Below are positions 57,701 to 64,000 of a stretch of DNA of 64,000 nucleotides, in pieces (within the stretch, counting starts at the first letter, position 1; every line of letters starts with the position of its first letter). The notes below the pieces were generated by a model. It had not been told where the DNA came from. It did no database searches and worked only from the letters and a program-made list of their open reading frames with translations. This DNA is from Botrytis cinerea B05.10 (lineage: Eukaryota; Ascomycota; Leotiomycetes; Helotiales; Sclerotiniaceae), in NCBI RefSeq assembly GCF_000143535.2, contig NC_037315.1:930001-994000 (forward strand). The letters are read 5' to 3'. A program made the position numbers and the translations under genes.

Positions 57701-59618
57701 ATACCAGCCAATCGCATTCTACTCCCGAAAACTATCACCAGCCGAGTTGAATTACGAGATATATGACAAAGAATTACTGGCGATAGTCGATGCATTTAGA
57801 GAATGGCGAGTATATTTGGAAGGATCGAAATACACAGTACAGGTGTATACAGATCATAAGAACTTGGTTTACTTCACCACAACGAAGCAGTTAAACAGAC
57901 GACAGGTCAGATGGTCGGAGACCATGGCCAACTACAATTTCAGAATTTCATATGTCAAAGGATCAGAAAACGCTAGAGCCGACGCTCTTAGCCGAAAACC
58001 AGAATATCAAGAAAACAAAACGTACGAGTCATACGCTATATTCAAGAAAGACGGCGAATCACTGGTCTACAATGCACCACAGCTTGCAGCAACACACCTG
58101 TTGGAAGACAACCACCTCAGAAAACAGATTCAATCACACTACGACAAGGATGCTACTGCCACACGCATACGCAAGACAATAGAACCAGGATTCACTATAG
58201 AAAATGATACCATATACTTTCATGGAAAAGTATACATTCCGAGTCAAATGACCAAGGAATTTGTGACGGAACAACATGGGTTGCCGGCACATGGACACCA
58301 AGGAATTGCAAGGACATTTGCAAGAATACGGGAAATCAGTTACTTCCCACGAATGAGAACGATAGTTGAAGAAGTTGTTGGAAATTGTGACACCTGCATA
58401 CGAAACAAGTCATCACGACATGCTCCGTATGGTCAGCTCCAGACCCCAGACATGCCTTCTCAGCCATGGAAGTCCATCACATGGGACTTTGTGGTCAAAC
58501 TACCACTCTCAAAGGATCCTACTACAGGAATTGAGTACGACGCGATACTCAATATAGTAGACAGGCTAACGAAATTTGCATATATGATACCATTCAAGGA
58601 AACATGGGATGCTGAACAACTAGCATATGTGTTCCTAAGGATCATAGTAAGCATACACGGAGTACCAGATGAGATAATCTCGGATCGAGACAAGCTCTTT
58701 ACCTCAAAATTCTGGACTACCTTATTAGCACTTATGGGTATCAAGAGAAAGCTATCGACATCTTTCCACCCACAAACAGATGGTCAAACAGAGAGGACCA
58801 ATCAGACAATGGAAGCATATCTTAGATGCTATGTAAATTATCGACAAGACAATTGGGTAGAGCTATTACCCATGGCACAGTTCGCATACAACACATCGGA
58901 AACGGAAACCACGAAAATCACACCAGCACGAGCTAATTTCGGGTTTAATCCACAAGCGTATAAAATCCCGATACCACAAGAAGTTAATGCCGAATCAGCG
59001 ATAGTACAAGTCGAACAGCTGAAAGACCTCCAAGAGCAACTGGCTCTTGATCTAAGATTCATATCTTCCAGAACAGCAGCGTACTACAATACGAAACGTA
59101 GTATGGAACCTACGCTTAAAGAGGGGGATAAAGTTTATCTGCTACGACGAAACATCGAAACCAAGAGACCAAGCAATAAACTCGACCACAGGAAACTAGG
59201 ACCATTCAAGATTGATAAGGTAATAGGAACGGTTAATTATCGATTGAAATTACCAGACACAATGAATATCTACCCAGTATTCCACATATCCTTGCTCGAA
59301 CCAGCACCACCAGGAGCGCCAAATGCGCCATTTACAGAAATTGAACCAGTCAACCCAAACGCCATATACGATGTCGAAACAATACTAGACTGTAAATACG
59401 TCAGAAACAAGGTCAAGTATTTGATCAAATGGTTAGACTACCCACATTCAGAAAACACATGGGAATTCAAGGAAGATCTCAGCTGCCCTGAGAAGTTACA
59501 GGCATTCCACCTGAAGTACCCACACCTGCCAATAAAGCCTCAATCTCAGCGTCAGACAACGGGGGCAACGAAGGATCAAAAGCGAAAGAATCATCGCCAG
59601 CAGCAACGGAGGAACTAG
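54750..59618 (+). CDS. Gag-Pol polyprotein of the Gypsy element, 1622 aa
   Basis: One frame, no frameshift between gag and pol. Gag occupies about residues 20-260 (capsid-like helices, YLRGEATKWIQPYL), with one CCHC zinc knuckle at 271-284 (CFECGKAGHRAADC). The aspartic protease has IDSGATGNF, with catalytic Asp at 459. Reverse transcriptase spans about 690-880: VDYRKLNALTKKDRYPLP, FGLTNAPATF and the YLDD box at 816-819. RNase H follows (VETDSSDFAIGAVLSQ, TDHKNLVYF). Integrase has the HHCC finger (His 1176, paired Cys 1213/1216) and a D,D-35-E triad at Asp 1246, Asp 1312 and Glu 1348, with FHPQTDGQTERTNQ around the Glu. The C-terminal chromodomain starts near 1540 (VETILDCKY, YLIKWLDYPHSENTWE) and should steer integration to marked chromatin. 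All catalytic residues are present. The last 47 codons overlap the antisense ORF. Confidence 0.95.
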   Translation: MASRATATGQPTGDTNDIEMTDAPKEITINETLKIALPDKYQGSRQELDTFLLQLEIYFRFNEDKFTTKESKSIWAASYLRGEATKWIQPYLRDYFEHDDKDRMQPTRTIFNSFEGFKTEIRRIFGNSNELEVAEDKIFNLKQTGSALKYATEFRRYAGTTKWDEIAIMSHYRKGLKPEVRLELERSAESTDLNDLIQDSIESDDRLYRYRQSQRSYKPQGNQKQGRYRKNEGRPRYNPQRYGDPMELDATHYTNGNDDSEKRRRRENNLCFECGKAGHRAADCRSKKTGGKRGNFKPKFGKGQLNATFTIPENPTKSENTETFTVEEFQQLLKELPRNKEGMNAIDLWEQEYYRTPTPSVTEESHQDEAEADHATMSWTACYDEFCGIHRSDKEATGWFPKKRKTKNHQNNVTCTDLTSNITSRKVRKVTQQLNATGQAGQIYCKVQINGHIQSAMIDSGATGNFIAPEAAKYLEIPLQTKQYPYRLQLVDGQLAGSDGKISQETIPVRMGITQHTEVIQLDVVPLGQQQIILGMPWLKAHNPKIDWAQGIVTFDQCKSGHRDTLEASARRNTRQGELNANNTGDVGHPVQGPPLRAKASTPPLQMQKPTTRHEIAIEAKERPTIPEQYKKYEHVFKEPGIHEALPEHKPWDHEIILEEGKMPVHTPIYSMSADELKRLREYIDDNLAKGWIRESASQVASPTMWVPKKDGPDRLVVDYRKLNALTKKDRYPLPLATELRDRLGGATIFTKMDLRNGYHLIRMKEGEEWKTAFKTRYGLYEYQVMPFGLTNAPATFMRLMNNVLSQYLDTCCICYLDDILVYSNNKVQHIKDVSSILESLSKADLLCKPSKCEFHVTETEFLGFTVSSQGLKMSKDKVKAVLEWKQPTTIKEVQSFLGFVNFYRRFIKGYSGITTPLTTLTRKDQGSFEWTAKAQESFDTLKQAVAEEPILLTFDPEKEIIVETDSSDFAIGAVLSQPGQNGKYQPIAFYSRKLSPAELNYEIYDKELLAIVDAFREWRVYLEGSKYTVQVYTDHKNLVYFTTTKQLNRRQVRWSETMANYNFRISYVKGSENARADALSRKPEYQENKTYESYAIFKKDGESLVYNAPQLAATHLLEDNHLRKQIQSHYDKDATATRIRKTIEPGFTIENDTIYFHGKVYIPSQMTKEFVTEQHGLPAHGHQGIARTFARIREISYFPRMRTIVEEVVGNCDTCIRNKSSRHAPYGQLQTPDMPSQPWKSITWDFVVKLPLSKDPTTGIEYDAILNIVDRLTKFAYMIPFKETWDAEQLAYVFLRIIVSIHGVPDEIISDRDKLFTSKFWTTLLALMGIKRKLSTSFHPQTDGQTERTNQTMEAYLRCYVNYRQDNWVELLPMAQFAYNTSETETTKITPARANFGFNPQAYKIPIPQEVNAESAIVQVEQLKDLQEQLALDLRFISSRTAAYYNTKRSMEPTLKEGDKVYLLRRNIETKRPSNKLDHRKLGPFKIDKVIGTVNYRLKLPDTMNIYPVFHISLLEPAPPGAPNAPFTEIEPVNPNAIYDVETILDCKYVRNKVKYLIKWLDYPHSENTWEFKEDLSCPEKLQAFHLKYPHLPIKPQSQRQTTGATKDQKRKNHRQQQRRN

Positions 59619-60057
59619 AAGCTTGTTCCTTTTCTCTCTCAATACGCTCATTCTCCAACCGCTGCTCCTCAGCTTCAAATTCCTCAAGGGCTTCAATTGT
59701 GTGAAGGTCATGCTGAAGCATCTTCCCAGCCTTCTCTCGCAAAACTCGCTGCTGACGACGAAGTCGAAGAATCTTGGCCATGGCCTCCTCCTCCTCGCGA
59801 CGAAGACGGTCTTCCTCGGAATTGACACGAGACCAGTCACCAGCAGAATGGCCGTACACATCACAGCGACCACTACCCACGCTCTTTATACATTCACCAC
59901 AACGTGCAGCATTTGGAAGAACTCGGCACTCGAGGTTCTTCTCCAAACATCGACTACACTTGTAAGACATAACGACACCTTTTTCCTTGGAACGAAAATA
60001 AATATTTTGGCGACTAGTAACAGATTTGGAAGTACGAATAACGGACATTGCAAACAC
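59479..60057 (-). CDS. Antisense ORF in the Gypsy element: Zn2Cys6-like plus coiled coil, 192 aa
   Basis: Runs opposite to gag-pol between the end of pol and the 3' LTR, overlapping the pol 3' end by 140 bases. Residues 34-65 have the spacing C-x2-C-x6-C-x8-C-x2-C-x8-C (YKCSRCLEKNLECRV, then ARCGECIKS and GRCD), which fits the fungal binuclear zinc cluster formula. A charged helix with heptad-like leucines follows, about 80-145 (RLRRQQRVLREKAGKML, then EEFEAEEQRLENERIEREKE), and then an acidic, Ser-rich tail (DPSLPPLSDAEIEALLAG). Starts at 60057, 60048 or 59970 (MSYKC) are possible. Transcription would have to come from the 3' LTR on the antisense strand. I recall a report of an extra gene (brtn, from memory) on Botrytis Gypsy3/Boty elements; this is probably it. 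Function unknown. Confidence 0.65.
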   Translation of the reverse strand: MFAMSVIRTSKSVTSRQNIYFRSKEKGVVMSYKCSRCLEKNLECRVLPNAARCGECIKSVGSGRCDVYGHSAGDWSRVNSEEDRLRREEEEAMAKILRLRRQQRVLREKAGKMLQHDLHTIEALEEFEAEEQRLENERIEREKEQASSSSVAAGDDSFAFDPSLPPLSDAEIEALLAGVGTSGGMPVTSQGS

Positions 60058-60121
60058 TACGGATGAAATAAATCAAGTGGGAAGACGTACTAATATAAAC
60101 GCTTGGGGCAAGCGCTAGGCT

Positions 60122-60134
60122 AAGAAGGGGATAG
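60122..60134 (+). other. Polypurine tract
   Basis: aagaaggggatag directly before the 3' LTR, the expected plus-strand primer; one T interrupts the purines. Confidence 0.7.
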
Positions 60135-60747
60135 TGTTACAACGGATTAGTAACAGGCTGTAGAATCACCAACGTATAGGCTATAATGGTATTATAGGCC
60201 TCAGTGATTCAGCTGCAGTATACCGGGGGACACTAGGCACCCAAGGAAAGCCTCAGGCATGTATATAGTATTAGTCATAGGATATCCTAGAAGCGTAGGA
60301 TACAGTTCCTAGGACAATAGGTCCTAGGAAGCACTGAACATAACTTTGCAAACTTTTCGCGAAGTTATATTAGTAATATCCCAGGGGATTAGCCCCAGGA
60401 TAACAGATAAGCTAGGATACGGAAGACACGGGAACAGGTATCACGTGATGGATCGTCCCATCAATCCCACCGATTATTATCAATGGGATCAGTGGGATCC
60501 CATCACTCCCACCGCTCCCGGTGAGTGGGATCGATGGGACAACAGAGTACGAAGGTCTATATAAGGGAATGGGTTTTCTTGTATGTAGAGCTTCGTGCTC
60601 AAGACAACAATCATTAGTTTCATTACTATAGTTACGAGAATTGCAACCAGTTACAACCTTATCGAATTCCTACTTGAAGTCTAGTCTAAACCACCTCGAG
60701 AGATCTCTAGACACTTCCACGTGACCCTAGAGGCAGCTCCCGTAACA
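60135..60747 (+). repeat. 3' LTR, 613 bp
   Basis: TGTTACAACGGATT to CGTAACA. Closely matches the solo LTR at 60905 in its first ~300 bases and the 5' LTR from the TATA box on. Between them lies an own cassette of inverted gtcccatc/gatgggac repeats. Confidence 0.9.
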
Positions 60748-60904
60748 TTAATCTCTTACTTCTAATTTATATAAAGATATTAGAAATATAATTAAATTTT
60801 AAAATCTTATATCTCTCTTTTCTTTTCTTATTCTCTTTCTAATTCTCTTTCTTAAATTTTTCTATAAATTCTAATTCAAATTCTAATATTGAAAAACATC
60901 TAAA

Positions 60905-61478
60905 TGTTACGACGGATTAGTAACAGGCTGTAGAATCACCAACGTATAGGCTATAATGGTATTATAGGCCTCAGTGATTCAGCTACAGTATACCGGGGGA
61001 CACTAGGCACCCAAGGAAAGCCTCAGGCATGTATATAGTATTAGTCATAGGATATCCTAGAATCTTAGGATACAGTTCCTAGGACAATAGGTCCTAGGAA
61101 ACACCGAGCATAACTTTGCAAACTTTTCGCGAAGTTATATTAGTAAGATCCCAGGGGGTTGGCCCCAGGACAAAAGAATAAGCTAGGACACCAAGAGTCA
61201 CGGGATTAGTGTCCCGTGATGGACAGCTCAGGAACGACAGCGCTCCAGGAGCGACCGGCTGTCCCAGCTGTCCAAGTGAGACGAAGATCTATATAAGGGA
61301 AGGGGTTTCATTATAATGTAGAGCTTCGTGCTCAAGAACAATCATTAGTTTCATTACTATAGTTACGAGAATTGCACCCAGTTACAACCTTATTGAATTC
61401 CTACTTGAAGTCTAGTCTAAACCACCTCGAGAGATCTCTAGACACTTCCACGTGACCCTAGAGGCAGCTCCCGTAACA
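60905..61478 (+). mobile_element. Solo LTR, 574 bp, with 5-bp target duplication
   Basis: TGTTACGACGGATT to CCGTAACA, flanked on both sides by ctaaa (60900-60904 and 61479-61483). A clean solo LTR left by recombination between the LTRs of a full copy. It keeps the TATA box and the GTGCTCAAG site. Confidence 0.92.
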
Positions 61479-64000
61479 CTAAAACAACTATACCTCAAAC
61501 ATTATATATTTGCTTACAAATACATCTTCAAATCTATCTTTATCAATTTTTTTCAATTCAATCAATTGACTCTATCATTATTATAAATCTTACCCTAAAA
61601 CTAATTAAACCATTAAAAAGCTTTCAATTGCTTTAATCTAATTAATTCTTTTTTAATCGAATTTTCTTTTCTTTTAAAATTGTATACTGAATTGAAATTT
61701 CAAACTTCCTCATCAATCAAAACAACCCTACCCTAACATCAGCATATTATTTATAATCAATCAAAAGAGGTTTTATAAATCTACAAATATAAAAATGGCC
61801 TGCTATATAGATATATGATTATATAATACATCAGTACTTTTCCACTTCGTTTGCTTCTACGAATCCATGATTACATAATACATCAGTACTTTTCCACTTC
61901 GTTTACTTCTACGAATTCATTATCAAGCCTCAGATAATCCATTAATCGATAGTGTTTATTCCATCTTCCTGTAGAAATCTTGACTGGTGCTTATTTTTGC
62001 TCGGGAGTCAGTCAGTGAGTGAGTGAGTGAGTGAGTGAGGCTTTTCAGTTGGATTTGAATTTGGATTTGGATTTGACACAAGTGACTCGAGTAGATAGGT
62101 ATCTAAGGTAGATAGGTATCTTCGCTACTCTTACTATCATATCCTTATCACAATAAGTATTTTTACCTATCCATCTATCTATCTGTCTGTCTGTCTATCT
62201 GCGTCATGCTTTTTTTACACAGTAGTTTCAGTATCCGTTTATAAAGTGGAGGACGGGGATAGATACTAGATACGTAGTCAGGTACGTACGTAGATAGAGG
62301 TCTTTTGCCCCTCTTTTAGGCTTTCATTTATTCATTCTTTCGGCTGTCAGGCTTTCCCCCTTGGCGGTTGGTTGGGCGTTGAGTGGAGGTTTTAGGGTTA
62401 GTTTTGTTTTGTTTTATGCGTGGAGGGATGGGATGTCCTAGATAGATAGATAGATAGATGGTGGTAGTATGTGTGTGTATGCATATATATGTAGGTATGT
62501 ATGTATAATTTGACGATGATGATGATGACGACGACGACGACAACAATGCTGATATGAATAGAGTGAACAGGGTAATGATATTCAGAATACTGATATGATA
62601 TGATATGATATGATAGTTATCAAGCATACCAAGATATTCTCTCCCGTCTACCCCGTCTAGCCATCCATCCATCCATCCTCATCTCAACCAGATCGATTTG
62701 CACAGTGTTGATTGAGCACTGATATCTATAGTTAATAGATATCTACAATACTAATGATAACTAACCAAAGATACTTTGCTGATCTGAGTGTGAGTTTGGG
62801 TGAGGATCTCGACTGTCTGTGTGTGGGGGGATAATGTGAATGTGAATGTGAATATGATAACAATTTTTGCATAGGTAGGTACGTATATAGTGGTAATGAA
62901 TATATAACTATGTTTTTTTTTATTGTGTGATACTTTGGAGTGATTTTTAGGTGTATACGATATGTGTGCATAGGTAGTTTTATTAACTAGCTTTGATCTT
63001 TGATCTTTGGGTTTATAAATTTGATCTTTATCAGAGCGTGAGAGTTTGATCTTGATCTTGATCTTGATTATGATCTTGATTTTGAGCTTGGACTCTGAAA
63101 GTTATGGCTTGTTTGTCTGTCTGCTTGCTTGCTTTCGTGGAGTTTGGTAGCATTGGATAAAGGAATACCTACAGACTTGGAGATGGTAAAGAAAGATATG
63201 CTTGCTTGGGTTCTTTCTGTCTGTTGGTTTTGCTGAATGCATATCGTATGAATGTGCGTATGGTATAGGGTCGTGTTTTATATGTGATGTGTAGGTAGTG
63301 CTAATATCCTTCTATCATATCCTCATATACGTATGTATTCATATACTCATAGTCAGTCTCAATCACATCCATCCTTTCACCATCAATCCCATAATCTCAT
63401 CCCGTCCCATACTCAACCGTTTCACCAATCCCTCACTCACCAACCCATTCGATTGTGTTGTCGTTGCATTGAAATTGTCACTGCAAACCCCAAGCACTGT
63501 TCCATTTCTGATACGTGAGTGGACTTCCCTAGACCCATTCCCTCGCTCCCTCCCTCCATCCATGGCTCCAGGAAAGATCTTTCAACCTATCAATGACGAA
63601 TGTCCAGGATGTGTTCGCGATGCTTGAAATACCGGTCACGGATCTTGCCTAGAATGGCTTGGGGAGAAGATATCTTGGACCCGAAAATGTCTTGGTGCTA
63701 AACTATTTATGGCATCAGGTGATGAGGGTTTTTCTGGACTTGCGCTGTGCTGTGTGTCGGTGGAGATGGAGTTGGAGGGGATTATGTAAGGTGGTTTGGG
63801 TTGGGTTGTGATTGGGTTTGGATGGATGGTTTGGATGGGAAGTTTGGTAAGCAGGTAGGTAAGTGGAAGGCAAGGAGGAAGGCAAGGAGGAAGGCAGGGA
63901 AGAAGGCCGGTGGGAAAGCAAGTGGAAGGCAAGGAAAGTAGAAAGGCAAAGCAGAAAGTAAGAAGGAAGGCAAGAAAACAAGAAAGTAAGAACGTAAGAA
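61479..64000. other. Gene-poor right end with microsatellites
   Basis: AT-rich to about 61950, then simple repeats: gagt x7 (62011-62039), gata at 62440-62458, gat/gac trinucleotides at 62512-62542, gatct(t) at 62990-63080, and an aaggc/aggaa-rich purine stretch from 63860 to the end. A C/T-rich leader-like stretch at 63360-63560 precedes an ATG at 63562 (MAPGKIFQPINDECPGC), which could be the first exon of a gene. Its frame stops after 21 codons and no following exon could be found, so it is not called. Confidence 0.45.

Larger units (their letters stand above)
54219..60747 (+). mobile_element. Ty3/Gypsy chromovirus-type LTR retrotransposon (Boty-like)
   Basis: 6.5-kb element in the order 5' LTR (54219-54698), primer-binding site, one gag-pol frame (54750-59618), antisense ORF (60057-59479), polypurine tract (60122-60134), 3' LTR (60135-60747). 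Domain order protease-RT-RNase H-integrase-chromodomain is that of chromoviruses. LTRs begin TGTTAC and end GTAACA. The bases flanking the element (atatc on the left, ttaat on the right) do not match, so no target duplication is seen. The two LTRs differ in length and U3 sequence. The open frame is intact, so the copy is young or recently recombined. The name Boty-like rests on size, LTR length and the small-RNA match at 58228-58248, and needs comparison with the published element. Confidence 0.9.

Noticed and set aside
62328..62672. Minus ORF of 114 aa with Ser and Thr runs
   Set aside because: Made by gat/gac, gata and related simple repeats.
63747..63941. Plus Lys/Arg-rich ORF at the right edge
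   Set aside because: Purine-rich aggaa/aaggc repeat; no unique sequence.

Overview
The window looks like nuclear DNA of a filamentous ascomycete, most likely a Botrytis/Sclerotinia-type leotiomycete. Genes carry short introns of about 45-120 nt with GTANGT donors and GCTAAY-like branch sites, and the gene content is fungal. A Ty3/Gypsy element carries, in antisense, a 21-nt stretch that matches my memory of the Botrytis cinerea small RNA Bc-siR5. No prokaryotic features, tRNA, rRNA or CRISPR array were seen.

Left part (1-31.4 kb) is gene-bearing. In order: the partial RNase P/MRP subunit gene POP7 (minus) head-to-head with the RAVE subunit RAV2/Rogdi; a decayed NRPS-like adenylation-reductase pseudogene head-to-head with an intact class V aminotransferase; an orphan membrane protein; a second decayed gene; a mitochondrial NIPSNAP protein; the tiny ATP synthase subunit gene ATP18 (four exons); two large orphan genes; a pair of small orphan genes of opposite charge; cytosolic asparaginyl-tRNA synthetase; ornithine decarboxylase; and another orphan. 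Exon joins were worked out by hand from splice sites and checked for reading phase.

Middle part (31.4-47.6 kb) holds two large signalling and polarity genes. One is the TORC1 subunit raptor (KOG1/mip1, minus). The other is a Kelch/coiled-coil Tea1-type polarity protein (plus). They are separated by repeat-bearing intergenic DNA, and a ~92-bp tandem repeat lies upstream of the orphan at 29.7-31.4 kb.

Right part (47.6-64 kb) is a gene desert full of microsatellites and one 18-bp minisatellite. It hosts an LTR retrotransposon (54219-60747), an old LTR fragment on its left and a solo LTR with 5-bp target duplication on its right. The element has one intact gag-pol frame: zinc knuckle, protease, reverse transcriptase, RNase H, integrase and chromodomain. 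It also carries an antisense ORF for a Zn2Cys6-like plus coiled-coil protein, a primer-binding site complementary to its own predicted RNA 5' end, and LTRs rich in palindromes. Its two LTRs differ in U3, so it looks mosaic. This element is the most interesting thing in the window.
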